DNA from: Pseudo-nitzschia pungens
Taxonomy: Eukaryota > Bacillariophyta > Bacillariophyceae > Bacillariales > Bacillariaceae
Direction: 5' to 3'
Length of the DNA stretch: 64,000 nucleotides
Assembly (NCBI GenBank): GCA_037355855.1
Contig: CM074758.1
Span: forward strand, 7,475,001 to 7,539,000
Under the pieces are notes generated by a model. It made no database searches and was not told the origin of the DNA. It saw only the letters and a program-made list of their open reading frames with translations. Positions 41,609 through 51,555 of the stretch are shown here, one piece after another (within the stretch, counting starts at the first letter, position 1; each line of letters starts with the position of its first letter). The position numbers and the translations under genes were made by a program.

Positions 41609-42092
41609 CAACTTGAAAAGACTTAGGAAACTCAGCAAGGAACCTTGAAGAATGTAGAACGTTAAGTGGATATCACTTAAGGGGCTTGAAAGACTGTATA
41701 GCGTTAAATAATAAGGTAGCTTGAAAACAGATCGAAAAAAACAAACCGAGCTCGGAGACAAAGCGGAAGCCAAACAGCAGCTGTAGAATTAGTACTGGAT
41801 GCGCTGTAGAAATTATGTGTCCTTTTGCTTGTTGCCGAAGCTCGTTGCTGCCGAATCGATCGACCGACCGGCAGAGGAAACAAGCAACCACAGCAACCAA
41901 AGGAAGCAAGGAGCAGCCAAACAAACAGCAGAATCAGATAGGGGAGGTCTCTGTTAATAGGTGTAGTGCTTGGTTTTGTTGTAGGAGCTTTAGAAGTGAG
42001 TGAGATATCAAAGGGGAAAGTTGTGTAGAAATCTACGTGTTTTAAGTACTGGAACATCGGAACGTCGGACAAAATTGCGCGTCGCAAAATTG
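41609..42092. repeat. Long direct repeat, right copy
   Basis: Second copy of 38,665-39,183. Its end (gcgcgtcgcaaaattgtgg) meets the broken left end of Gypsy G3 at 42,093. Confidence 0.7.
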
Positions 42093-42229
42093 TGGATCCA
42101 CCAGATTACAACAGACTATATCAGCCCGATTCTATGCTGACAATCTAACCAGTTTATGCAAGTCCTATGTTTGCCCAGACCACTGCATCAAATACAAGAA
42201 CCAGAACTCTCAATATGGCAAACTGCCAC
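42093..42229 (+). pseudogene. Gypsy G3 integrase zinc-finger fragment
   Basis: Plus-strand piece whose translation matches the integrase N-terminus of G1 (start GSTRL; then ARFYADNL, SLCK, YVCPDHCIKYKNQN). It ends in GCCAC, the target duplication of G2, and continues at 55,714. Everything of G3 upstream of this point is lost. Confidence 0.85.
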
Positions 42230-42549
42230 TGTAACACTCTAAGGTAGAAATTCGGAGTAGTATGTAAAATTGTGAATGCTTAGATACTTTACGAGATATT
42301 GTTATGCAAAATTGAGAATGGAGACATATAAAATTTGGAGTCGTGAGCATAGCCACATATCGGAATGCTCTGCCATAAATGTTGATTCATTGTCGGTTCC
42401 CACGATTAGGCATATATTCTATTCTGGGACTCGACTGTATTAATTAGAACACATATAAAAATGTATTCATGACTGAAGATATTCAATTCCCATGTGGGAT
42501 TCGGTTAATTATTCAGTCGTAACCTACTAGTGTACGCTAGCATGTTACA
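42230..42549 (-). repeat. 3' LTR of Gypsy G2
   Basis: Begins TGTAACACTCTAAGG and ends GCTAGCATGTTACA on +; the ends are inverted copies of TGTAACA. Differs from its partner at 55,394 by a few bases. Confidence 0.92.
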
Positions 42550-42759
42550 TAGTGCCTCATGATTGAACGAATTCCACGATTAAGCCCATCCGTTAAGCCG
42601 ACCAGTGGTTCGCAGACGAATCTGAGTCTTCTGATTGGCTCATTCGAATATCCGGGATTTCATTTGGTTGAACCGGTTCTTGATATGGAGTAATCTTTCG
42701 AATGTTCACTGTTTCCACTATCGAGGGCGCTTTCTGCAATCGTACAGTTCCATTATTGT
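42550..42759 (-). pseudogene. G2 integrase C-terminus and 3' end
   Basis: Minus strand encodes NGTVRLQKAPSIVETVNIRK, the GPY/F-side tail of the Gypsy integrase, followed by a stop region near TCGGCTTAACGG and the ATGAGGCACTA sequence that precedes the LTR in G1, G2 and G3. Confidence 0.8.
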
Positions 42760-45729
42760 TCGAGGAGACCACCTACCAAGGAGCCAGTTGTGCCAACCAA
42801 TAGTCCTCTGTGCCCTGACAGCAGAAGCAATTGCAAGTGAGTAGGATGATGGATAAATTCTCTGGCCCTTCCGAACTCTGGTGAGGAGATCCACAATGGC
42901 AACAGCCAATGATGGAGCAGTTTGTTCAGCTTCAAGCCTCTTCTGCAGTGGTCCCGTGAAGGCAGACACACTATGCGTGACAGCCCCAGTATCCTTGCAG
43001 GAGAGCACATGAGAAACCTTCTCGTTGTCTGCATCACACAAGGGACACCTGGAGTGATCCTGATACTGGTAGTGAAGTAGTTGGTTGCCAACACCAATGC
43101 ATCCAGAAGCAAACTTGACAAACCACCTTTGCATGCCCGGCGGTAGACGCTTGAAGGCAGACAGATGGGCACACCAATGGATGGAACTCAGAACAGGTTG
43201 TGGAATGGGGATGTCATGGTGGGTCTGCCAATATTTAAGAAGAGGAGGACCAGAAATGGCAACATGCAGAGCATTCTGATCAAACCTTGAACACTTGCAT
43301 CCATTGAGAGAAAATGCCCAAGGCTCAAACACAAGTCTGGGATAGTGATGGGCAGAAGCTCTATGGACAGAGAGAAAGGCCTTTGCCATGCTGTCAACCT
43401 GATGATTGCAAAGGGCCCACCAATCAAGAAAGATTCCAGCTTGATGGCCCTGAACCCACTGAAAATGCACAGAGATTGGCAGGGCAGAAATCATGTTTCT
43501 GATGACATAAACATAATCAAAAGACTTCTGGGAAATAACCAATGGCCATGATCCCTCAGCCTGTTTGAGAGCTGTGTCACCATCCAGAGCAATGGTGATA
43601 GAGCCAGAAGCAATATCAAAAAGACTCACCAGAGCAGTGCAACAGGTGAGAACCCCAATGATGCCTGCCAGTTCACTCCTATAGGATGATTGATCCTCAG
43701 GGGATCCACTGACAAAATTACAGCCAGTGAGAAACAATGAAGCATTCTTGGTGGAGGTATTGGGTGATAGAATGAAAGCAGAAGTTCCTCTGAGAAGGTC
43801 CGGATCAAATGAACCATCACATACAGCACTGGCAGTACCACTCTCAATAGCATCAACAAGGTGCTGACAGCCAGCCTGTGGTAGGGAATATTTGTGGAGA
43901 AGTACTCTTGGAGACTCACAGAGTGCATCAAAGGCATCTACTGGGGAGTCTGGAAGAGAATCAAATGGATTGTACACCAGAGGATCCATGTCAGGAGGCT
44001 CAGAAACAAAGGCTGAGGACCCAACAACGCGGACAACTTGTCCACAAATAACAGGGCAGACAAGCACATCAGCACAGGCTGGTTTGTCAGAAAGGAGTTC
44101 AGAAGTGACCCTGTATCTGCCCCTGCCCTGGGAGGTGCTCACAATCCAGCCAGTAGAAGTTTTGAAGAATATTCTGTTGGTGGATGGAGACAAAAACCAA
44201 GGCCAAAGAGAAGCTGTCTGGGGAGAGAGCCAATGCCCAAGATGAAAAGAAGGAGCCAGTGCCCTGGCTGCAGGGGGTGGACAGGGGGGAAGAAAACAGG
44301 TCTGAAGAGCCTTAGTCCATAAGCGCTGTGCTGCTGGAGGCCAAGATGGAGGACATCTAGGCCAGTCAAGATGATCCCTCAAGTGATTGGAGGATGTCAG
44401 CTGGAAGGCCATGGGAGAGAGTCTTTTCCCATCTGGAGTACAAATGTCAGCAAGGGAGATAGCCTTGAGTGACATGCGCATGTGATTCAATAGGGACAAG
44501 TCAGCACCTCTCAAGCCAGCGTTGACAAAGGCTTGCATGAGATAGCAGTCATTGGAACGTAGCAGGGGAAGATCTGGGAAGTCTTCAAACAAGCTCACAG
44601 GGTGAACAGAGAAAAACTTCCACACATGTTTGTACCAGCAAGGAGTGACGTAGGAAGCAAAAGGATGATATGGGGTGACACCAAGATGGAGAGGAATGCC
44701 AAGTTCGAGCCGTAGAGACTCAGCAGTTAGCCTGAGAATCCGACCAGTTTGGGAGGACCTGACAGATTCCTGAAAGAGAGTGGCAATATGACTGAACTCT
44801 TGGAGGAGGTAGGGATGAACGAAACCAAAGCCTTGATAGAGGGAAGGACCATAGAATACATGTCTGGGAAATGTCCGTGACATCCCTGCTTTATTCAGCA
44901 CAGGAACAAGTGCTGGGTGAATGATCTTCGTCCAGGTGGCCTCATCAAGTTGCGTTACAGGCATGGGGTATTCAACAGACTTCATGAAAGAATACTTGAA
45001 TGTGTAGAGGGATGCCCTCTTCTCACACTTGGAAGCCTTGAGCTGAGAGCCAAAAGACTGAGATGTAGTGGGAATGGACTGAATCCCATACTGCTTGAGT
45101 GTGGTCTGGAATTCAGCTCCTAGGAATTCTCCACCGTTGTCATGGACACACCTGATGGGTCTTGGGTATCTTGAGAGCCAGCAGTTCTTGAATTGGTCTG
45201 AGACATGTTGGGAGGACTTGTCTCTGATTTGGATGATCTGTAGTAAGTTGGTGACTGGATCAATACAAGTTAGGGCCTTGAAGTTATAGTTCTTGCCCTG
45301 AGCTGTAATCTTCCATGGGCCTATGAGGTCCACATGAATCTCGTTGAATGGCGCTAGTGGGGCTTCTTTCGGTGGAAGCTTCCCATACTTGGAGTGTTGA
45401 TTCTTGTATTTAATGCAGTTGTCGGGGCAGATGTAGGCCTTGCAAAGGTTGGATAGATTATCCGCGTAGAATCTTGAAGAGATAGTCTGGTAAAGCCTGG
45501 TGGATCCACAATGACCCAACAGAAGATGATACCACTTGATTGTATCATCAATAAGTGTTGAAGGAATGTAAATTCTCCAACTATCTGGGTTAGACTGGTT
45601 CGCATAACATAGCATTTGATTGCCTTCTAATTCTTGGTAGAAGAAGGCTTTAGATTGAGTCTTGAACTTGATGGTAGGGTCCTTTTGTTGATGGAGATAG
45701 ATAGTTGAATAGTTCACCGGGCATTCCAT
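42718..45729 (-). pseudogene. Chimeric ORF: Gypsy integrase N-half fused in frame to LINE ORF2 C-half
   Basis: 1,003 codons with no stop. Residues about 1-225 are Gypsy integrase of G2 (HLLLGHCGSTRLYQ zinc region, HVDLIGPWK with the first catalytic Asp, VHDNGGEFLG with the second). After IPTT the sequence turns into the C-terminal part of a LINE ORF2: ARRTFPRHVFYGP-like RT thumb (here MSRTFPRHVFYGP), then RNase H with Asp in CDGSFDPD, Glu in SSYRSELAG, Asp in ALDGDTALK and His in QWVQGHQAG, then a CPLCDADNEKVSHVLSC zinc motif. The catalytic Glu of the integrase is lost, so it cannot act as an integrase. The last ~15 codons read the Gypsy tail out of frame. Confidence 0.85.
42760..45063 (-). 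mobile_element. LINE ORF2 segment captured in G2
   Basis: The LINE-derived part of the chimera: late RT region, RNase H and a C-terminal CCHC-type motif. It starts mid-ORF2 and stops close to the ORF2 end without a poly(A) tail or 3' UTR, and the host sequence between the two edges is missing. That is unlike a normal LINE insertion and fits template switching or recombination. Confidence 0.8.
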
Positions 45730-46045
45730 TGTAACACTCTAAGGTAGAAATTTTGAAGTAGTATGAATAATTGTGTGTTATTTCACTTTACGAGATGGGA
45801 TTAAAATTAGAGAGAGGAAATAATGAGCGATGAGGTCATCGCGACCTCTTCATATAATCTACATCCCTGTATATAACATATATTCTGTATGTAACCTTAA
45901 TCGTACGATCGCTCTCTTCTGCATGCCTGTTCATACATACCGGATATCCATACATGCATATCATATATATATATATCGGTTGAATCCCATGTGGGATTCG
46001 GTTAATTATTAATTCGTAACTACTAGCCTACGCTAGCATGTTACA
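45730..46045 (-). repeat. 3' LTR of Gypsy G1
   Basis: Same family as the G2 LTR at both ends but different in the middle (tcatcgcgacctcttc, a TATATATATATA run near 45,964-45,975). Confidence 0.93.
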
Positions 46046-46075
46046 TAGTGCCTCATGATTGAACGAATCCCACAG

Positions 46076-49000
46076 TTAAGCCGACCAGTGACTCATGGAA
46101 CAATCCGAGTCATCTGATTGGCTCAATTCGATATTCGGGGATTCATTCGTCGTCGACTCCGACTGATTCGATTGACTTACTGTGGATTCATTCGATGGTT
46201 CCCGATACGGCGTAAGCTTTCGGATGTTCACTGTTTCCACTACTGAGGGAGCTCTTTGCAACTTCACAGTACCATTTGGATTCACTTGTGTGATTGGAAA
46301 GGGACCAATCTTCCTGGGTTGTAACTTGTCCGGATCTGGCTCTTGGATCCATACCTTATCATTGACTTGGAAGGTATGGTTGATTCTTTTGGCATTATCT
46401 CTGAGTAGATTCTTGTTAATCCCCTGTTGTCGAAGCTGTTGCAGCGCTAACAGATTGGAGGTTAGTGGTAGGTCAATCAGCATGTCCCGATTGAATACTA
46501 GGGAACCCGGTGATGCCTGTAAAGCAGCATTGACAGCACACCGGGAGGCATGCATGCATGTTGCCAAGGCGTTGTCCATGAGCTGACTAGCTCTGGTGTT
46601 GACTTGAGGAGGATTAACATGCACTAAAACTCTGAGGATATCAGCGACTGTATGATAGACTCTTTCACAGATGGCACTTGATTGGGGATTCTTCACTGTG
46701 GTAGGGATGGACTGAATCCCATATTGCTTAAGTGTAGTCTGGAACTCAGCCCCTAGGAATTCACCACCATTGTCATGGATGCATCTGATAGGTCTTGGAT
46801 ACCTTGAGAGCCAACAGTTCTTGAATTGGTCTGATATGTGCTGGGAGGACTTGTCTCAGATTCTGATAATCTCCAGAAGGTTAGTCACCGGATCAATACA
46901 GGTTAGGGCCTTGAAGTTGTAGTTCTTGCCTTGAGCTGTAATCTTCCAGGAACCTATAAGGTCCACATGTATCTCGTTGAATGGAGCTAGCGGGGCTTCT
47001 TTCGGTGGTAACTTGCCATATTTGGAGTGTTGGTTTTTGTATTTAATGCAGCTGTCGGGGCAGATGTAAGTCTTGCAAAGATTGGATAGATTGTCAATGT
47101 AGAATCTTGCGGAGATAGTTTGATATAGCCTGGTGGATCCACAATGACCCAACAGAAGATGGTACCATTTGATGGTATCATTGGAAAGCGAGCTTGGTAT
47201 GTATATGCGCCAGTTGTCTGGGTTTGATTGGTTGGCATAGCAGAGGATATTATTGCCTTCTAATTCTTGGTAGAAGAAGGCTTTGGATTGCATCTTGAAC
47301 TTGATCGTGGGATCTTTCTGCTGATGAAGATAAATATTGGAATAGTTCACCGGGCATTCCATATTTGGTAGGTTGACTAGGCACTCATTGTTCAGCAAAT
47401 AGGATTGGAGTTCGTGATCTGCGTCATTGCATAAGTGCTGGAATAGGGTCGGGAACTCTGTTAGAAACAGTTCTTCATCTTGTTTGGGGACTTCAAGGTT
47501 CAAGAAATCGATTAAGGTGCCCTTTGAGAGGGCTTTCTTCCCTTCAGTAGGTGGATCCATCCGGGGGAGTCTGGAGAAGGCGTCAGCAAGAACATTCTTC
47601 TTGCCTTCAACATAGGTGAGGTTGATACCAAATTCTTCAAGGAATAGTCTCCATCGGAGGACTCGTTGGACCGATAGGGTTCTGAAGGTAAGGTTCTTAT
47701 GGTCGGTGTATACATTGATAACACCACCAAGTAACATTTTGCGGTACTCTTTGCAGCAGAGTACTATTGCTAGGAGTTCTTTCTCCATGGTAGTATAATT
47801 CTTCTGGGCATCAGATAGTTTCTTGGACCAATATGCAATCGGCTTGCCATCTTGTATTATGGCAGCACCGAGCTGGAGGTCTGAGGCATCAGTGTACAGT
47901 TCAAAGGGCTTGTTTAGATCTGGATAGGTGTTCAGCGCATCTGCTGCCACCATGGCTTTCATCTCTTGGAAGGCTTTATCTTGAGCAGGTCCCCAAGTGA
48001 AAGCTGAAGGAGCTTTCCTTTGTTTGGCTTTGATGGTAGCTGCTTGAGGAGCTTGCTTCTTTGGGGTTCCGGTGATGTCAAAGAGAGGAGCTAGGACATG
48101 AGATCGCCGGGACCACATGTCCCTGTAGTATCCTACTGCTCCTAGGAATGACTTGACTTGGGTCACAGTTCTTGGCCGATCCATGTGTAGGATGGCTTCA
48201 ATCTTTTTGCGCCATGGCTTAACTGCAGTAGGAGTCATCCAATAGCCTAGGAAGTCAGTCTCTTGTACAGCCCAATCACATTTGAGTGGGTTGCACTTGA
48301 GACCATTCTGGTTAAGTCGGTCTAGGATCTTGTCAATGGTCTTCATGTGTAGATCAAAAGAGCCATTGGTCCAGATGCCAATATCATCAATATAAACAGT
48401 GCAGTCGGTGTCTTGTAGGATATCTTCCATTAGTTGCTGTGCAACATCTGGCGAGACTTTGACACCCATTGGTAGTCTTTGGTACTCATAGCAACCATAA
48501 GGGGTGACTATGGTACAGAGCTTCTTGCTTGCGTCATCCAGTTCAAAGCAGTAGTATTGCATGGACAAGTCAATTTTGGTGAAGTGAGTGTACTTGCCCC
48601 TCTTGTTCATGATATCCTGTATCCGGGGAATTGGATAAGGACGTCTCTCAAGGAGTTCATTGAGTTCCCTGAAGTCTGATACCCATCGTACCCTGTTGTC
48701 TTTCTTTGGTACTATGAAGGTTGGAAACGCCCATTCGGCCGGTCCAGTGCAACGCTTGAGTACTCCATCATTACAAAGATTCTGGAGCTCCCTTTTGAAT
48801 AGGTGTTCTCTTTTGTATGCAACTGGATAAGGCTTCTTGTGTATGGGCTTGGATCCGGGCTTCAGTCTTAGAGAGATCTTCTTGTGAGGGTACTTGCCAA
48901 GTTCTCCATTGAAGACATTTGGATACTTGTTTAGTATTGCTTGGAACTGCTGCTGCTCTGCTTTGGACATGTGGCTCTGTTGTTGTGCGACTGTAGATGG

Positions 49001-50056
49001 ATCTGTTTCTTGGTAGGCTTGGTCGAGAATCACCTTGGACTTGTATGGATTGGCAAAGGAGAGATCATCAGCAAAGAGTTCATCATCTTCTAGTTCTTCC
49101 ATGAGCATGGTGTAGTCGGACTCATGGTATAAGGACGTATCCTTCATAGGAATGGTTCGGTCCATCCACTGAACTGCTCCGGTATTGAATAGGAGATTGA
49201 TCTTTGCTAGGTGGAGGAAGTCTCTGCCTAGTATCAAATCATATTTGCAGTCAGGGGAATGGAAGAGCCTTGCCTCTTGTCGATCAATGTTGTAGTTGCC
49301 AAACTCCTGTAGTTTGATGTTCTTCATGATGATATACTCTGTTGTATCAAAACTTCCATTCGCTGTGGTGGTTAGGACTTGGTGCTTGCTTCTGATTGGT
49401 ATTGTGCCAAATGGTAGTGCTTGTTTGTTAATTAAAGTTCCGGAGGATCCACTATCTAGTAGTGCTAGTAGTGGGCTTGATTTCATGGGGATGCCTTGTA
49501 TGTACTGTACGTTGGTTAGAAGAATAGGAGCCACGTTGCTCGTATTCTGAATAGGAGCCACGTTGCTCTTATTCGATGCCTGTTCTGCTGTATTTTTAGT
49601 TGTATTTCCAGCAGTCGACAGCAGCGTTAAATAATTTTGCTCCAGCGCACCTCCTTTGGTGTAGTCTTTGGAGTTTTGGGTGTTGCAATAGAGGTTTTTT
49701 GCTGTACCCGTGGACCAATTCCTTGCTAGGGACAAGATTGGTCTATTTATTGCTGCTGTACTATCTTTCGCGTCTGTACCCTTGGATCGATTCGATTGTT
49801 TTCGATTCGGATCCATGTTCGTATCGTTCGTTCCGGAGAATCGAACTGTTTTTGTTGCTGCTTTTGCAGTCTTCGAGCGCTCAACAGGACTCCATCCTGT
49901 AGGTTCCTTCCCCTTTTTCTCCGGGAGATCTCCTCCTTGCGTCATCCCAGTCAGCTGTGCTGGAATGGCATCAAGGGCCTGTGGCGCCGGAGGCAAGGTG
50001 ATTGCTGGTTTTGGTGGACCATTGGGTCTCTGTTTGGTGGAGAATTGCCTTTGCAA
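46076..50056 (-). CDS. Pol of Gypsy G1 (one internal stop)
   Basis: In frame with gag behind its UGA. Protease LLALLDSGSSGTLI near residue 200, reverse transcriptase VYIDDIGIW near 555, RNase H LYTDASDLQLGA near 720, integrase zinc region HLLLGHCGSTRLYQ to CPDSCIKYK near 965-1,005. A TGA at 46,856-46,858 interrupts the integrase just after LLEIIRI, where G3 reads AGG (Arg); two base changes would be needed. The frame then continues through the second catalytic Asp and Glu (SSAICERV) to TAA at 46,076. Except for this stop the gene is complete. Confidence 0.92.
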
Positions 50057-50059
50057 TCA
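50043..50059 (-). promoter_or_regulatory. gag-UGA-pol junction of G1 with hairpin
   Basis: TGA at 50,057-50,059 followed in frame by TTG. GATTGC (50,053-50,058, including the G and A of the stop) can pair with GCAATT (50,043-50,048) around a 4-nt loop: five Watson-Crick pairs and one G-U. G2 has the same stem with G-C and a different loop. Confidence 0.6.
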
Positions 50060-51091
50060 TGGGAGCCAAATAAGCTCACCATCGATGCTCCTTTCTGTTC
50101 GGCCTCCATGTTTGGAGTGATACGATTCCCTTGCTGCCTTCATGTGAGCTTGGAACGACTCATTGCTGCCGGAAAGGTCATGAGTGTGTGTATGGAAGGT
50201 CTCAGTGGTGGCGTTGGCTTTGTTGCCGGGCCCCTTGTAGTTCTTTGAGTACCTGTTCTTAGGGCACTTGGACCACTCGTGGTTGTGGCCCTGAATGCGA
50301 CAGGGGTTGGACTTCTTCTTGCCCTTGGGATTGTTCTTCTGGGTCCCAGAGCGCTTCCTGTTGTTGTTGTTAGAACTATTAGAATTGTTGGAACGTCTTC
50401 CAGTATTCTTGTTGTTGTTCTTCTGTTTGCTGAGCCGATCGAGACTGCTCATATGGTCGACCAGGAACTGCGATGTGGTGTTCCGAGTGACCCCTTGGTG
50501 GATGCGTACATAGTCTTCTATCCAGGCATTTGGGTAGCTATGTAGGAGTATGGTGACTTGCTGGAGGTGGTCCAGATTGGTGACATACCCATGGAGTTTG
50601 GTTGTATATTTCATGAGGGTTAGGAGTCGGTCTGTGTGGTCTTTGCAGGTGGACTCCACCTTCTTTTTGCACGCCAGGCTCCGGAGATATATATGCATGA
50701 TGTCCCTGGCGTCTTCGGCATTGCAGTAGAGCTTGATAAAGGCTGCAAATGCTGAATCAAATCCTTGTCTTGTAAGCGGATATAATCTTTGTCCATTCGG
50801 TCGGGTGCTTTGCGTTAGAGATCTCCATTCGGTTTGTGCTTTAACACATAAGCAGCGTCCGAAATAGCGGATGAGCGCTGAGTCCTGTACACCTAGATCT
50901 TCCACTGCGTTTAGAAATGCTTCCTCGGTGTGGAGGAGCTCTTCTAGGCCTCCCTTATCTGTGAAGAGGGGGATCTTGACGCTGTCGGAATGGTCAGCAT
51001 TGTCGTAGATCGAAAGCGTAATTAGCTTCGGCTTGGAGCTGTCGAAGGAGCTCTTGTAAGAGACCGGTGGTTCTCTGTAGATGCCGGCCAT
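50057..51091 (-). CDS. Gag of Gypsy G1
   Basis: 344 residues from ATG 51,091 (MAGIYREPPVSYKSS) to TGA. The first 210 residues look helical and capsid-like. An Asn/Lys-rich basic linker follows (NNNKNTGRRSNNSNSSNNN), then a C/H cluster (PCRIQGHNHEWSKCP) that resembles a reduced zinc knuckle with C, H, H and C ligands. It should package the element RNA. The stop is UGA and pol continues in the same frame. Confidence 0.88.
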   Translation of the reverse strand: MAGIYREPPVSYKSSFDSSKPKLITLSIYDNADHSDSVKIPLFTDKGGLEELLHTEEAFLNAVEDLGVQDSALIRYFGRCLCVKAQTEWRSLTQSTRPNGQRLYPLTRQGFDSAFAAFIKLYCNAEDARDIMHIYLRSLACKKKVESTCKDHTDRLLTLMKYTTKLHGYVTNLDHLQQVTILLHSYPNAWIEDYVRIHQGVTRNTTSQFLVDHMSSLDRLSKQKNNNKNTGRRSNNSNSSNNNNRKRSGTQKNNPKGKKKSNPCRIQGHNHEWSKCPKNRYSKNYKGPGNKANATTETFHTHTHDLSGSNESFQAHMKAARESYHSKHGGRTERSIDGELIWLP

Positions 51092-51234
51092 GGTTGGAGG
51101 AGTTAGCTGAAGAGTTTCTCTTGTCAGGGGTACAAGTTGCCTCTATTGTTGAGGCTTTTGTTGTTTCGGTTTTCTTGAGAGTTCAGTACTGAATTCTACT
51201 ACTGTTCCTACGTGAAAGCGGACAGTAATTACTG

Positions 51235-51550
51235 TGTAACACTCTAAGGTAGAAATTTTGAAGTAGTATGAATAATTGTGTGTTATTTCACTTTACGAGA
51301 TGGGATTAAAATTAGAGAGAGGAAATAATGAGCGATGAGGTCATCGCGACCTCTTCATATAATCTACATCCCTGTATATAACATATATTCTGTATGTAAC
51401 CTTAATCGTACGATCGCTCTCTTCTGCATGCCTGTTCATACATACCGGATATCCATACATGCATATCATATATATATATATCGGTTGAATCCCATGTGGG
51501 ATTCGGTTAATTATTAATTCGTAACTACTAGCCTACGCTAGCATGTTACA
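51235..51550 (-). repeat. 5' LTR of Gypsy G1
   Basis: Identical in reading to 45,730-46,045. The internal side (minus strand) continues CAGTAATTACTGTCCGC, shared with G2, as the presumed primer region. Confidence 0.93.
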
Positions 51551-51555
51551 TCCAT

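Larger units (their letters stand above)
45730..51550 (-). mobile_element. Gypsy element G1, nested in G2
   Basis: 5,821 bp with two 316-bp LTRs that I read as identical (45,730-46,045 and 51,235-51,550). TCCAT flanks both sides (45,725-45,729 and 51,551-51,555). Taking it out rejoins the pol of G2 at NLPN / MECPVNY. Identical LTRs make it the youngest layer of the nest. Confidence 0.95.
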
